Positions 45,378 through 55,303 of a stretch of 64,000 bases of DNA are shown here, one piece after another (position 1 is the stretch's first letter; each line of letters starts with the position of its first letter). The position numbers and the translations under genes were made by a program. The notes beneath the pieces are model-generated. The model did no database searches and was not told the DNA's origin. It saw nothing but the letters and a program-made list of their open reading frames with translations. Source of the DNA: Gemmatimonadota bacterium (GTDB taxonomy: Bacteria > ARS69); NCBI GenBank assembly GCA_030747075.1, contig JASLLL010000008.1, positions 24,842 through 88,841 of the forward strand. Direction: 5' to 3'.

Positions 45378-45830
45378 TTGAGAACGCATGTTACCCGGGG
45401 ATCCGAGATCGACCGGAAGTGGCACATTGTCGATGCCGAGGGACTCGTCCTCGGTCGTCTTGCCACTCGGGTCGCCACTCTCCTCAGAGGGAAGCACAAA
45501 CCCAACTATTCCACCCACCTGGACAACGGGGATCATGTTGTGATCGTCAATGCCTCCAAGGTGGTTCTTACCGGCGACAAGCTGGACAAGAAAGTGCAAT
45601 ACACCCATTCGGGGTATCCCGGCGGCCTGAAGGCCAGAGGCTACCGTGACCTGATGGAGACCCGCCCGGAAGAAGTGGTCCGGAAGGCGGTCCGCGGGAT
45701 GCTCCCGAAGACCCGCCTCGGGCGGAAGATGCTGACGAAAGTACGGATCTACGCGGGGCCGGATCACGAGCACGCCGCGCAGGACCCGAAGCCGTTTGAG
45801 ATTGAGGATGCCCGGTACATCGTCCGGTAG
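45378..45830 (+). CDS. rplM: 50S ribosomal protein L13
   Basis: A 150-residue L13 with the family core WHIVDAEGLVLGRLATRVA, LRGKHKPNYSTHLDNGD, and VVLTGDKLDKKVQYTHSGYPGG, plus the basic C-terminal RGMLPKTRLGRKM. It is an early assembly protein of the large subunit. The start is TTG 45378, seven bases after GGGGGGAGGA; no in-frame ATG exists near. It opens a long operon with rpsI, rpsB, tsf and envelope-lipid genes. Confidence 0.97.
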   Translation: MRTHVTRGSEIDRKWHIVDAEGLVLGRLATRVATLLRGKHKPNYSTHLDNGDHVVIVNASKVVLTGDKLDKKVQYTHSGYPGGLKARGYRDLMETRPEEVVRKAVRGMLPKTRLGRKMLTKVRIYAGPDHEHAAQDPKPFEIEDARYIVR

Positions 45831-45898
45831 ATCCTGAAGAGGATCCGGCGAAGCCGCCGGGGCCCGCGTGTCGGGTCGGTCAACGAAGGAGAGAATAG

Positions 45899-46291
45899 AT
45901 GTCGGAAGGTCCGTTCTGCGCTACCGGTCGGAGGAAGACTGCGGTCGCGAAGGTCCGACTGGTTCCCGGTGGCGGAGAGCACACGGTCAACGGGCGGAAT
46001 GCCGCGGAGTACTTCCCCCGCAAGGCGCTGGTCGACCACGCCGAGAAGCCTCTCGACGCGACAGGAAACAAGACTCGCTTTGATGTGCTCGTCTCCGTTC
46101 GCGGCGGCGGCACGACAGGGCAGGCAGGGGCCATCAGTCTGGGCATCGCCCGGGCGCTCCTGAAGCTGGATGAAGAACTTCGCAGGCCGCTCCGGGCCGC
46201 CGGGCTTCTGACCCGGGACTCCCGGATGGTCGAGCGAAAGAAGTACGGGCAGCCTGGCGCACGCAAGCGGTTCCAGTTCAGCAAGCGCTAG
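45899..46291 (+). CDS. rpsI: 30S ribosomal protein S9
   Basis: A 130-residue S9 with [18 protein letters not shown] at the N terminus, [19 protein letters not shown] in the core and the characteristic basic tail ending [12 protein letters not shown], which reaches the P-site tRNA. ATG 45899 is preceded by GAAGGAGAG. It follows rplM at 68 bases, the standard bacterial pair. Confidence 0.97.
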   Translation: MSEGPFCATGRRKTAVAKVRLVPGGGEHTVNGRNAAEYFPRKALVDHAEKPLDATGNKTRFDVLVSVRGGGTTGQAGAISLGIARALLKLDEELRRPLRAAGLLTRDSRMVERKKYGQPGARKRFQFSKR

Positions 46292-46410
46292 AAGCTCGAA
46301 ATCCTGCACGCTGTCGGACCGGACCGGGGGTCCGTGGCGGCGCGAGAGCGTCGCGCGGCCCGGCCGGGTGGATGGCAGCGGAAGACAAACCACTGAGCCG
46401 GAGGAAGATC

Positions 46411-47268
46411 TTGTCGGATGTTTCCCTGAGGACTCTGCTTGAGGCAGGCGTCCACTTCGGGCACCAGACACAGCGCTGGAACCCGAAGATGAAGAAGTAC
46501 ATCTTCATGGAGCGCAGCGGGATTTACATCCTGGACCTCCAGAAGACCCTCTCTCTCGTCGAAAAGGCCCGGAGCATGACCCGCGAGGTCGTCAAGGGCG
46601 GCGGCTGCGTGCTCTTCGTCGGCACGAAGAAGCAGGCACAGGACACCATTCGGGACATGGCCATCGACTGCGGTCAGCACTATGTCACGGAACGCTGGCT
46701 TGGCGGCATGCTCACCAACTTCCAGACGGTTCGCAAGTCCATCGCGCGCCTGAAGGATCTGGAGAGCATGGCCGCGGACAGTTCCTACGAGTCTCTCGCC
46801 AAGAAGGAGCGGCTCGGACTCGACAAAGAGCGGATGAAGCTCGACAAGGTCTTCTGTGGGATCAAGGACATGGACCGCACCCCTTCCGCCATCTTCATCG
46901 TGGATACGCAGCGGGAGAAGATTGCACTGTCCGAGGCCATCAAGCTGGGGATTCCGGTTGTTGGAATCGTGGATACGAACTGCGACCCGACGGGTGTGTC
47001 CCACCCGATCCCTGGAAACGACGATGCCATCCGGTCCATTCAGCTTCTGACGGGGGCCATTGCGTCGGCCGTGAAGGAAGGCTCCGCGCACGCCAAGGAA
47101 GAGGCCGGAAAGCGAGAGAAGGAAGCCGCAGAGAAGGCATCGGAAGCCGCAGATGCGGCGAAGAAGCACCTGGCCAGCGCCGACAAGGTGGACACCACCG
47201 AGAAGGCCCCAGCCCCGAAGCCTGAGAGCGGGACTTCCCAGGAGGCGCCGACCGCAGCCGGAGAATAG
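46411..47268 (+). CDS. rpsB: 30S ribosomal protein S2
   Basis: An S2 protein of 285 residues from TTG 46411, chosen because GGAGGA lies just upstream and the family N terminus ([22 protein letters not shown]) then starts at the usual place; an in-frame ATG at 46372 would add 13 unconserved residues. The core includes [19 protein letters not shown] and [21 protein letters not shown]. The last 55 residues are a Lys/Glu/Ala-rich tail beyond the normal end. It is paired with tsf, as in most bacteria. Confidence 0.95.
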   Translation: MSDVSLRTLLEAGVHFGHQTQRWNPKMKKYIFMERSGIYILDLQKTLSLVEKARSMTREVVKGGGCVLFVGTKKQAQDTIRDMAIDCGQHYVTERWLGGMLTNFQTVRKSIARLKDLESMAADSSYESLAKKERLGLDKERMKLDKVFCGIKDMDRTPSAIFIVDTQREKIALSEAIKLGIPVVGIVDTNCDPTGVSHPIPGNDDAIRSIQLLTGAIASAVKEGSAHAKEEAGKREKEAAEKASEAADAAKKHLASADKVDTTEKAPAPKPESGTSQEAPTAAGE

Positions 47269-47354
47269 CAACCGGCGAGGCGAATGCACGGCAACAACGG
47301 GAACAGATGGGGTGAACCGCCCCCCAGGGGCGGACGACCCGAGGAAAGGGAATC

Positions 47355-47948
47355 ATGTCGATCGACGCACAGACGGTGAAGGAGCTCCGCGAGAAGACCG
47401 GAGCCGGAATCATGGATTGCAAGAGGGCTCTCTCAGAGTCCGAGGGGAGCCTGGAGGAAGCGGTCGCCTTTCTCCGCAAGAAGGGGCTGGCCACCGCAGC
47501 GAAGAAGGCCGGTCGTGCCACGAAAGAGGGCCTGATCGGGTCCTACATGCACTCAAACGGCAAGATCGGCGTGATGATCGAAGTGGCCTGCGAAACGGAC
47601 TTCGTCGCGCGGACAGATGACTTTGGCGGATTCGTCCGAGATCTGGCGATGCAGGTGGCGGCGTCCAGTCCCCTTGCGGTGGATCGCGACGGACTGGACC
47701 CGGCCCTCGTCGCCGGCGAGCGGGAGATGATGGCCGCCCAGGTTGCCGAGATGGGCAAGCCGCCCGAGATTGTCGAGAAGATCGTCGAGGGGAAAATCGA
47801 GAAGTGGTACCGTGAGGTCACCCTGCTGGAGCAGCCTTTCGTGAAGGATCCGGACCAGCAGGTGAGCCAGCTCGTCCAGGATGCCATTGCGCGACTTGGC
47901 GAGAATATCCAGGTTCGCCGGTTCACCAGGTTCGTTCTCGGCGAATAA
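47355..47948 (+). CDS. tsf: Elongation factor Ts
   Basis: A 197-residue EF-Ts of the short type with one core subdomain, as in Thermus. It has the N-terminal [21 protein letters not shown], the nucleotide-exchange motif [15 protein letters not shown], and a C-terminal module ending [10 protein letters not shown]. It regenerates EF-Tu-GTP. It starts at ATG 47355 after GAGGAAAGG. Confidence 0.96.
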   Translation: MSIDAQTVKELREKTGAGIMDCKRALSESEGSLEEAVAFLRKKGLATAAKKAGRATKEGLIGSYMHSNGKIGVMIEVACETDFVARTDDFGGFVRDLAMQVAASSPLAVDRDGLDPALVAGEREMMAAQVAEMGKPPEIVEKIVEGKIEKWYREVTLLEQPFVKDPDQQVSQLVQDAIARLGENIQVRRFTRFVLGE

Positions 47949-48012
47949 GTCTCCTGATCCCCACCGCCTCCGGCTCTCTCAACCGGGACCGGAGGTTCGC
48001 CGGGAGGATGCC

Positions 48013-48738
48013 GTGAGCTCTCCGAAGTTCGACAGAATCCTCCTGAAGCTGTCGGGGGAGATTCTTGCGGGAGGGGAGGGGTTCGGCATCTCTCCGCCCG
48101 TGATTGGCGGGATTGCCGCGCAGATCCGGGGCATTCATCAGCTGGGCGTGGAGATGGCGGTCGTGATCGGCGGCGGCAACATCTTCCGGGGACTCGCCGC
48201 CAGCCATCTGGGGATGGACCGCGTCAACGCGGACAACATGGGCATGCTGGCCACCATCATCAACGGGCTGGCGCTTCAGGACTGCCTGGAGAATGCGGGC
48301 GTTCCCACACGCGTCATGACCGCCGTGGCGATCGCCGAAGTCGCGGAGCCCTACATTCGCCGCCGTGCGGTGCGCCACCTTGAAAAGGGGCGTGTCATTA
48401 TCCTCGCCGGCGGGACGGGAAACCCCTTCTTCACGACAGATACGGCGGCCGCCCTTCGCGCGGCGGAGATCAACGCCGAGATCATCCTCAAGGGGACCAA
48501 GGTGCGTGGGGTCTTCACCGCGGATCCGGAGAAGGACCCGTCCGCGGAGTTCCTCCCGACGATCAGTTTCCGGGAAGTCTTGACGCAGGGACTTCGCGTG
48601 ATGGATGCCACCGCTGTTTCGATGTGCATGGAAAACAACACTCCCATCCTCGTCTTCTCCATGGGAGACGACTCCAATCTCAAGGGAGCGGTGATGGGGG
48701 AAGATGTCGGAACCATGGTCGGGGAGACACAGGGATGA
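48013..48738 (+). CDS. pyrH: UMP kinase
   Basis: A 241-residue amino-acid-kinase-fold enzyme. It has the phosphate loop [37 protein letters not shown] and the ATP-binding [17 protein letters not shown]. It phosphorylates UMP to UDP. GTG 48013 follows GGGAGGA. The stop overlaps the frr ATG by four bases; tsf-pyrH-frr is the conserved order. Confidence 0.97.
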   Translation: MSSPKFDRILLKLSGEILAGGEGFGISPPVIGGIAAQIRGIHQLGVEMAVVIGGGNIFRGLAASHLGMDRVNADNMGMLATIINGLALQDCLENAGVPTRVMTAVAIAEVAEPYIRRRAVRHLEKGRVIILAGGTGNPFFTTDTAAALRAAEINAEIILKGTKVRGVFTADPEKDPSAEFLPTISFREVLTQGLRVMDATAVSMCMENNTPILVFSMGDDSNLKGAVMGEDVGTMVGETQG

Positions 48739-49292
48739 GCGAAGAGATCTTCAAGGCTTGCCAGGGGAAGATGAAGGACGCCGTGGATGCCACGCAACGG
48801 GAACTTTCCAAACTTCGTGCGGGGCGTGCGACGACGGCCATTCTGGACGGGATTCTCGTGGATGCGTACGGGTCGCAGACACCCATCAATCAGGTGGGGA
48901 CCGTTGGCGTTCCGGAGCCGCGGTTGCTCGTCATCCAGCCGTGGGACAAGGGGCTGATCGGCCCGATTGAAAAGGCCATCCAGAGCGCGGACCTGGGGCT
49001 CAACCCGGCCAATGACGGCCAGGTCATTCGCATACCCATTCCTGCGCTGACGGAGGAGCGTCGGAAGGAGATCGTGAAAGGCGCCGGTGGGCAGGTTGAG
49101 GACGGCCGCGTCGCCGTGAGGATCGCGCGCCGGGAGGCAAACGATGCGCTGAAGAAGGCCCGCAAGGACGGGACCCTGTCCGAAGACGAGGAGCACCGCG
49201 CCCATGACCGGATTCAGGAACTGACGAACCAGTTCGTAAAGGAACTCGACGAGGTCTTCGCCAAGAAGGAAGCGGAGATCCTCGAAATCTAA
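48735..49292 (+). CDS. frr: Ribosome recycling factor
   Basis: A 185-residue RRF of exact family length with [20 protein letters not shown] and [23 protein letters not shown], followed by the three-helix tRNA-like bundle ending [15 protein letters not shown]. With EF-G it splits post-termination ribosomes. Translation is coupled to pyrH. Confidence 0.97.
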   Translation: MSEEIFKACQGKMKDAVDATQRELSKLRAGRATTAILDGILVDAYGSQTPINQVGTVGVPEPRLLVIQPWDKGLIGPIEKAIQSADLGLNPANDGQVIRIPIPALTEERRKEIVKGAGGQVEDGRVAVRIARREANDALKKARKDGTLSEDEEHRAHDRIQELTNQFVKELDEVFAKKEAEILEI

Positions 49293-49315
49293 GGAACTCC
49301 CCTGTCGGAGTCGCC

Positions 49316-50116
49316 ATGACGAACCGCGAGCAACAGCTTGAGCAGGAGATCCGGGCGAAGGGGGGGATCCCCCGGCACATCGCCGTGATCATGGACGGGA
49401 ATGGCCGCTGGGCCAGATCCCGGACGCTTCCTCGCCTCGACGGGCACGCCGCGGGAGTGACATCGGTGCGGGAGACGGTGCGCGGTTCTGCGGAACTCGG
49501 CGTGGAATTCCTGACGCTGTACGCCTTCTCCGTGGAGAACTGGAATCGCCCGAAGGTGGAAGTCGCCGGTCTCATGCGCGTCTTGAAGGACACGCTCCGC
49601 GGAGAGCGGGAAGAGCTGAACCGGAACAATGTCCAGCTCCGCATCATCGGGCATGAAGAAGACCTTCCCGCGGATGTCCGTTCCACCATCGACGAAACCC
49701 GGGATGCGCTGGCCTCGAACACGGGGCTTGTCCTGCTCCTGGCACTCTCCTACGGAGGGCGGCCGGAGATCGTGGATGCCGCGCGCTGTGCCGCCCGCCG
49801 CGTGAAGGAAGGGACGCTGGACCCGGACCAGATCACGGTGGAGTCGTTTGGGCAGATGCTCTCCACGGCCGAAGTCCCGGATCCGGACCTTCTCATTCGA
49901 ACGAGCGGGGAGATGCGCATCTCCAACTTCCTTCTCTGGCAGATCGCGTACTCGGAGATCTGGGTTACCCGGACGCACTGGCCGGACTTCCGGCGCGTCC
50001 ATCTCTACGAGGGCATCCGGGAATACCAGAAGCGGGATCGGCGTTTCGGTCGGGTCGAGAGCGCCGGGGAGAGTCCGGGGTCGGACCTCATGCCGTCGCT
50101 GGATCCCGGCGAGTAG
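49316..50116 (+). CDS. uppS: Undecaprenyl diphosphate synthase
   Basis: A 266-residue cis-prenyltransferase. It has HIAVIMDGNGRWARSR (catalytic Asp), LTLYAFSVENWNRPK, LALSYGGRPEIVDA and the C-terminal substrate motif RTSGEMRISNFLLWQIAYSE. It makes the C55 lipid carrier for peptidoglycan and surface glycans, and so connects with the flippase gene near 61 kb. It starts at ATG 49316, 23 bases after frr. Confidence 0.96.
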   Translation: MTNREQQLEQEIRAKGGIPRHIAVIMDGNGRWARSRTLPRLDGHAAGVTSVRETVRGSAELGVEFLTLYAFSVENWNRPKVEVAGLMRVLKDTLRGEREELNRNNVQLRIIGHEEDLPADVRSTIDETRDALASNTGLVLLLALSYGGRPEIVDAARCAARRVKEGTLDPDQITVESFGQMLSTAEVPDPDLLIRTSGEMRISNFLLWQIAYSEIWVTRTHWPDFRRVHLYEGIREYQKRDRRFGRVESAGESPGSDLMPSLDPGE

Positions 50117-50122
50117 GCGGCC

Positions 50123-50959
50123 GTGCGTCTCCGCTGGTTGAGCGGGATCGTCTTCGTTCCGGTGCTGATCTGGATTTCGCGCACCGGCGGGGCTCCGTTT
50201 CTGTTCCTCATCTACGCCACCGTCATCATGGGCCTCCACGAGTTCTACTCTCTGATGGAGGCCAAGGAGATCAACCCGTCTCGCAAGCTGGGGATTGCCG
50301 CAGTGCTCGTACTGACGACCCTGGTGTTTGTGTCCGGCACGGCGCATCTGGGGCTGTTTCTGGCGGCGTTTCTGCTGGTGCTTACCGTTCGAGAACTCTT
50401 CCGGGAGACGATGACTTTTCCCATCTACGACATCGCCACCACATTCTTCGGGGTGGCGTATGTCGGATGGCTGGTGTTGCATCTGCTTCTGCTCCGGCAG
50501 CTTCCCGCTTCGATCGGACTCCACGATTCCATGGGCGGCCACTTCGTGCTCATGACCTTCTTCTGCGTCTGGAGCTGCGACACGGCGGCGTTTTTCGTCG
50601 GGACCACCCTCGGGAAACACAAGCTTCTGCCGCGTGTGAGTCCGAAGAAGTCGGTGGAGGGCGCGGTCGGCGGGTTTGCCGCGTCGGTGGGATGCGCTCT
50701 GCTGGCGCGCGTCTGGTTCGCGCAGCACCCGGGAGGGGAGCCGCTTCTTTCGGTCGGTCAGGCGGTGATCTTCGGGTCGCTGCTCGGCATCCTGGGGCAA
50801 CTCGGAGATCTCGTGGAGTCCCTGATCAAGCGAGACGCGGATGTGAAGGACTCTTCCGACACCATTCCCGGGCATGGCGGCATTCTCGACCGACTGGACA
50901 GTCTCGTCTTCTCTGCACCCATGGCGTTCTACTTCCTCAAGCTGGTGGTGTTCCGATGA
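50123..50959 (+). CDS. cdsA: Phosphatidate cytidylyltransferase
   Basis: A 278-residue membrane enzyme with seven to eight helices and the CDP-alcohol signature at its end (KRDADVKDSSDTIPGHGG, then ILDRLDS). It makes CDP-diacylglycerol, the precursor of phospholipid head groups. It starts at GTG 50123, six bases after uppS, and its stop overlaps the dxr ATG. Confidence 0.95.
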   Translation: MRLRWLSGIVFVPVLIWISRTGGAPFLFLIYATVIMGLHEFYSLMEAKEINPSRKLGIAAVLVLTTLVFVSGTAHLGLFLAAFLLVLTVRELFRETMTFPIYDIATTFFGVAYVGWLVLHLLLLRQLPASIGLHDSMGGHFVLMTFFCVWSCDTAAFFVGTTLGKHKLLPRVSPKKSVEGAVGGFAASVGCALLARVWFAQHPGGEPLLSVGQAVIFGSLLGILGQLGDLVESLIKRDADVKDSSDTIPGHGGILDRLDSLVFSAPMAFYFLKLVVFR

Positions 50960-52158
50960 GCGCGGGGCGCAGGTCGGTGGCCATTCTGGGTTCCACCGGG
51001 TCCATCGGGCAGAGCACGCTGGATGTCATTCGTGCGTTTCCCGGAGAGTTCGAGGTTGTCGGGCTCGCAGCCGGGCGGAGCGCGGATGTTCTTCTCGCTC
51101 AGGCGCGGGAGTTTCGTCCGCAGGTGGTGGGGTTGGCGGACCCGACCGCCGCGGAACGCTTCCGATCGGAGTGGACCGGCGCAGACTGCCCGGAGATGGT
51201 CGTCGGGGAGGAGGCCGCCCGGGAGCTTGCGTCGCAAGTGAGTGCGGACATTGTCGTGAACGGCATTGTGGGGAGCTGCGGGCTTCTGCCCACGCTCGCG
51301 GCGCTGGAATCCGGGAAGACCGTGGCGATCGCGAACAAGGAGCCACTCGTTGTCGCAGGCGAAGTCGTTATGGAGGCGGCTCGGCGCGGGGAGGGTTCGC
51401 TTATCCCGCTCGACAGCGAGCTTTCCGCCATTCACCAGTGTCTGGGAACGGCGCCTGCGGAGTCAATCGCGCGGGTTGTGCTGACCGCTTCCGGCGGGCC
51501 GTTTCGCACACGCCCCGCGGGATCATTTGACACGATCACCCTGGAGCAGGCGCTCGACCATCCGACATGGAGCATGGGGCCCAAGATCACCGTGGACTCC
51601 GCGACCCTCATGAACAAGGGGCTGGAGATCATTGAGACGCGGTGGTACTTCGATCTGCCGTATGAACGGATTGCGGTCGTGGTGCACCCGCAGTCGCTCG
51701 TCCATTCGGTGGTGGAGTTTCGAGACGGTTCGCTCCTGGCGCAACTCTCAGAGCCGGACATGCGCCTTCCGATCCAGTACGCGCTGACCTGGCCGGAGCG
51801 TTTCGCCGGCGCGGTCCCGCCGCTTGATCTGGCGCGTGTCGGGCAGCTCACTTTTGAGGAGCCCGATCTCGGGAAGTTCCCCTGTCTCGCCCTGGCCCGG
51901 GAAGCCGGTGCCGCCGGAGGGACCGCGCCCGCCGTGCTCAATGCGGCCAATGAGGTCGCCGTGGCGGCCTTTCTTGCGCGACAGATTCGATTTGTGGACA
52001 TTCCCGCAGTGATTCAGGACTGCCTCGACCGATGTGCCGGGGAGTCCGGCGGAGATCTGGAGGAACTTCTGGCGGCGGACCGTGTTGCACGCCGCGAAGC
52101 CCAAACCGCGATCCACCGGATTGCGGGACGCACCCACACACCGGAGCGCGCCACTTGA
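50956..52158 (+). CDS. dxr: 1-deoxy-D-xylulose 5-phosphate reductoisomerase
   Basis: A 400-residue Dxr. It has the NADPH motif ILGSTGSIGQSTLDVI, ANKEPLVVAGE, the flexible active-site lid in TASGGPFR, metal ligands in LDSELSAIHQCL, and MNKGLEIIETRWYF. It carries out the committed step of the methylerythritol phosphate pathway, supplying isoprenoid units for uppS in the same operon. ATG 50956 overlaps the cdsA stop. Confidence 0.96.
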   Translation: MSAGRRSVAILGSTGSIGQSTLDVIRAFPGEFEVVGLAAGRSADVLLAQAREFRPQVVGLADPTAAERFRSEWTGADCPEMVVGEEAARELASQVSADIVVNGIVGSCGLLPTLAALESGKTVAIANKEPLVVAGEVVMEAARRGEGSLIPLDSELSAIHQCLGTAPAESIARVVLTASGGPFRTRPAGSFDTITLEQALDHPTWSMGPKITVDSATLMNKGLEIIETRWYFDLPYERIAVVVHPQSLVHSVVEFRDGSLLAQLSEPDMRLPIQYALTWPERFAGAVPPLDLARVGQLTFEEPDLGKFPCLALAREAGAAGGTAPAVLNAANEVAVAAFLARQIRFVDIPAVIQDCLDRCAGESGGDLEELLAADRVARREAQTAIHRIAGRTHTPERAT

Positions 52159-53471
52159 GCAGTGTCCTTTCGTTCCTCATCCTTCTTTCGATTCTCGTCA
52201 TCGCGCACGAGTGGGGACATTTCATCGTCGCCCGCCGGGCCGGGGTGAGAGTTCTTCGCTTCTCTGTGGGAATCGGGCCGGAGTTGTTCGGTATGACGCG
52301 GGGGGACACGCGCTGGGCCGTGGCGGCCATCCCGTTCGGCGGGTATGTGAAGTTCGCGGGAGAGGATCCCGAAGAGGACGCCGATGGCGCTTCCGACGAG
52401 TTTCTGAACAAGTCCGTGGGTGCACGGGCGGCCATCGTCCTGGCCGGTCCGCTGATGAACTACCTGCTTGCCATCGTGATCTATGCGGTCGTGCTTTTCG
52501 TGCAGGGAGAAGTCGTCATCGGGACGACCCGGATCGGAGCGGTGGAACCCGGTTCCCCCGCGGAAATCTCGGGTGTTCTTCCAGGTGATCGGATTGAGGC
52601 GGTGAACGGCCTGGAGGTCGAGGACTGGCACGGTTTTGCGGAGGCGCTTTCTCTCGTGGAGTCCGGAGAGGAGTTGACTCTTCGTCTGGGGCGCGACGGG
52701 AGAGAGACGGCGCTGGCCGTTCCCGTTCCGGAGGAGGGCGGGTTTGCGAAGAACCCGCTGGGTGTCGCGCCATTCATGGATCCGGTCGTCGGGTTCGTGA
52801 AGAAGGACGGGCCTGCCTGGAGGGCGGGGATTCGATCCGGGGATCGGATTGTGGAAGTGGACGGCGTGCCCGTGGACCGGTGGACGGGCATGCGGGAGGT
52901 CGTGCAGACGCATCCGGGGAGCGAGCTGTCAATCCGCTGGGAACGCGACGGCGTCGGTCACGACGCGAGGGTCGTGCCCGATCCGCTGCCGGTTCTCGCG
53001 GAAGCCGGGGGGGCGGCTCCGCCTGATACGGTCGGAGTCATCGGCGTGCAGCGGATTGTCGAGACGCGCCGAATCGGTCCGCTGGCCGCGCTGGGGGGCG
53101 GATGGCGACAGACACGCTGGCTCACCGAGCAGGTCCTGGGCTTCCTCTGGCAGATGGTGACGGGCGGCTTCTCGATGGACATGCTGGGCGGCCCTGTGCG
53201 AATGGCGCAGCTCTCCGGGGAGTCGGTCCGCTGGGGCATCGCCGCGTACTTCAACTACATGGCGTTGATCTCGGTGCAGCTGGCCATCTTCAACCTGCTG
53301 CCCATTCCCGTGCTGGACGGCGGACAGTTGACGCTCTTTGGGATCGAGGCTGTGCGCCGCCGACCGCTCTCGGTTCGTCAGCGCATGATTCTTCAGCAGG
53401 CCGGGTTTGCGCTTCTTGTGACGCTGCTGCTTGCGGTCACCGTGATGGATGTGGGCCGGCTCTTCGGCTGA
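52155..53471 (+). CDS. rseP: Site-2 intramembrane metalloprotease RseP
   Basis: A 438-residue S2P protease. The zinc motif HEWGH (HExxH) is in the first helix near residue 19, and the second site is NLLPIPVLDGGQL in the penultimate helix. Two PDZ domains lie between (EPGSPAEISGVLPGDRIEAV and KDGPAWRAGIRSGDRIVEV). RseP trims anti-sigma factors and signal-peptide remnants in the inner membrane. It starts at TTG 52155, overlapping the dxr stop, and ends the rplM operon. Confidence 0.95.
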   Translation: MSSVLSFLILLSILVIAHEWGHFIVARRAGVRVLRFSVGIGPELFGMTRGDTRWAVAAIPFGGYVKFAGEDPEEDADGASDEFLNKSVGARAAIVLAGPLMNYLLAIVIYAVVLFVQGEVVIGTTRIGAVEPGSPAEISGVLPGDRIEAVNGLEVEDWHGFAEALSLVESGEELTLRLGRDGRETALAVPVPEEGGFAKNPLGVAPFMDPVVGFVKKDGPAWRAGIRSGDRIVEVDGVPVDRWTGMREVVQTHPGSELSIRWERDGVGHDARVVPDPLPVLAEAGGAAPPDTVGVIGVQRIVETRRIGPLAALGGGWRQTRWLTEQVLGFLWQMVTGGFSMDMLGGPVRMAQLSGESVRWGIAAYFNYMALISVQLAIFNLLPIPVLDGGQLTLFGIEAVRRRPLSVRQRMILQQAGFALLVTLLLAVTVMDVGRLFG

Positions 53472-53481
53472 GCCAAACCCC

Positions 53482-53510
53482 TTGCGGAGGGTGAATCGAT
53501 CTTCTACCAT
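53482..53510 (+). promoter_or_regulatory. Promoter of the metal efflux operon
   Basis: TTGCGG (53482-53487), 17 bases, TACCAT (53505-53510), beginning 11 bases after the rseP stop. No regulator gene of the MerR, ArsR or CzcR type is adjacent. Confidence 0.5.
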
Positions 53511-53555
53511 CATTGCCGTGGCACCCCCCCCGAGACGCTGCCCCGCGGAGGCCAG

Positions 53556-53921
53556 ATGCGTGCCGTACGCAAACTTGGCATATCTGTCCGCGTGTTTGCC
53601 ATCACCCTGGCCGTGGCTTCCATTCCGTCTGCCGCCCTCTGTGAGACTGGGGAGCAGGGCGCGGGTGACACCTGCTGCATTCCCGACGGCACTCATGGGG
53701 TGCAGGAGACCGGGGACAACTCCGGCGTTCCCGCGGACGACGACTGCTGCCCGGGGGGCTGTCATCCTTGCTTCCTGCCATGTTGTGCCGGTCCGGTCTC
53801 GTTGTGCCCCCCGACCTTCCTCCCGGATCCCAATCCCGGCCTGACCGCTTTCGTCGCCCACTACGAGAGCCGCCTCTCTTCGGCCCACCCCGGAGAGATT
53901 TTCCACCCCCCACGCGCCTGA
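53556..53921 (+). CDS. Small Cys-rich exported protein, first gene of the metal efflux operon
   Basis: A 121-residue protein with a signal peptide (ISVRVFAITLAVASIPSAALC). A metal-binding-looking centre has nine cysteines and a His within 30 residues (CCIPDG, then DDDCCPGGCHPCFLPCC). No catalytic domain is visible. Small Cys/His proteins commonly precede czcCBA/cusCBA-type pumps and may buffer or deliver metal in the periplasm. ATG 53556 follows GGAGG. The outer-membrane factor gene begins 83 bases later. Confidence 0.65.
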   Translation: MRAVRKLGISVRVFAITLAVASIPSAALCETGEQGAGDTCCIPDGTHGVQETGDNSGVPADDDCCPGGCHPCFLPCCAGPVSLCPPTFLPDPNPGLTAFVAHYESRLSSAHPGEIFHPPRA

Positions 53922-54004
53922 AAAGCTCCACCCTGTCATCGCGGCCATCATGACGACGGCAGACACCGGTCTGCTGCGCCGATTCGTCTATGGAGGGGTT
54001 CTGT

Positions 54005-55303
54005 ATGGTGCGGAAGCCACTTGTATTCTGGTTCATTCTCTTGCTTGCCTGGGCTCGAGCCGCCCCCGCACAGCAGGGTGCTGGTGAAGACGCCGGCGAA
54101 GAGATCCGTGCGATCATCGAGCAGCAACAGATTGCGCTGGTGGACCTGTTTCGACTCGCGGATCTGACCAATCCCACGCTCGCATTGGTCCGTGGTGGCG
54201 TCCGGGCCCATGCAGGCCGGACCCGACAGGCGGCCCTGCACCCCAATCCGACCCTCGAATTCGAGGTCGAGGACATCTCCCCGGATGATCCCGATGACCG
54301 CACGGAGAAGGTGGCGCTCGTTCAAGATCTGATCCTCAGCGGGCGCCGCGAGGCTGCCGTTGCGGCTGCCCGTGCCGAGGAGGAGGCGGCGGCCCACGAG
54401 TTCGACCAGGCCCGCAGAGATCTCCATGTGCAGATTCACACCCTCTGGGCCGGGCAACTCTACTTCCGCGAAGCCGAGGCGGCGTTTGCAGAACTCCTGC
54501 GTGACGCGAACCACACGCTGGAGATTGCCCGGACGCGATTCGAGGCTCGGGCGGCTCCGGAGGCACAGGTCACCAAGGCTCTCCTGGAGGTCTATGAGCT
54601 GGAGGTGGCCCGGCAGCGTCTGGTGCAGCAGCGGGCCGGGGGGGGAGCGGAGCTGTCGGCTCTGTTCGGAGGCATTCGCGTTCCATTCGACCGGCTGGCA
54701 GGAACGCTCGAATCCGCCGACACTCCACCCGATGAGAACCTGCTCACTGCCGGCGCGGAACACCACCCGGCCTGGCAAGCGGCCCGGCGAGGCATCGCCG
54801 CCGCGGAGGCATCGCTGCGTGAAGCCCGGGCGGCTCGAATCCCCGACCTCGAACTCTTCGTCGCTTACGGGAGGTCCCGGGCCTCAGACGAGGGCTTCGT
54901 CGAGGCCGGAATGGGTATGCCGCTCCCGATCTTCGACCGCAACCAGGGGCGGGTGGCCGAGACCCGGGCGACGGTTGCGCAGGCTCGAGCCCGCGCGCGC
55001 ATCGTGCAGGGCGACCTCGAGGTCGCACTCGCAGTCGCTCGCCAGAGCTATCTCACCACTCGTGACCAGCTCAATGCATCAGCCAATCTCATCCTGCCGG
55101 CGGCGGAGCGCGGGCTGATCCAGGCGCGGGAGGGTTATCGTGCCGGAAACCTGCCGATCCTGGAACTCGTTGACGCGCAGCGCACTCTTGCCACCGTTCG
55201 GCTGCGAACTCTTGAACTGAGAAAGGACCTCATCGTTTCCGGGGCGGAGCTGGCGAGCCTGGTCCGTACAGATCCCGGCGAAGAGAGGGGGAAAGACCAA
55301 TGA
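54005..55303 (+). CDS. TolC-family outer-membrane factor of a heavy-metal efflux system (CzcC/CusC-like)
   Basis: A 432-residue OMF with a signal peptide ending near RAAPAQ and two copies of the long-helix repeat typical of TolC-type channels (LADLTNPTLALVRGGVRA and AEHHPAWQAARRGIAAAEASL). PDLELFVAYGRSR and PLPIFDRNQG are characteristic of the CzcC branch. It forms the outer-membrane exit duct for the RND pump. ATG 54005 has GGAGGGG six bases upstream; an in-frame ATG at 53990 lacks a site. It overlaps the adaptor gene by four bases. Confidence 0.9.
   Translation: MVRKPLVFWFILLLAWARAAPAQQGAGEDAGEEIRAIIEQQQIALVDLFRLADLTNPTLALVRGGVRAHAGRTRQAALHPNPTLEFEVEDISPDDPDDRTEKVALVQDLILSGRREAAVAAARAEEEAAAHEFDQARRDLHVQIHTLWAGQLYFREAEAAFAELLRDANHTLEIARTRFEARAAPEAQVTKALLEVYELEVARQRLVQQRAGGGAELSALFGGIRVPFDRLAGTLESADTPPDENLLTAGAEHHPAWQAARRGIAAAEASLREARAARIPDLELFVAYGRSRASDEGFVEAGMGMPLPIFDRNQGRVAETRATVAQARARARIVQGDLEVALAVARQSYLTTRDQLNASANLILPAAERGLIQAREGYRAGNLPILELVDAQRTLATVRLRTLELRKDLIVSGAELASLVRTDPGEERGKDQ

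Noticed and set aside
46372..46410. ATG 46372 as the rpsB start
   Set aside because: No good ribosome site and it adds unconserved residues; TTG 46411 has GGAGGA and fits the S2 family N terminus.
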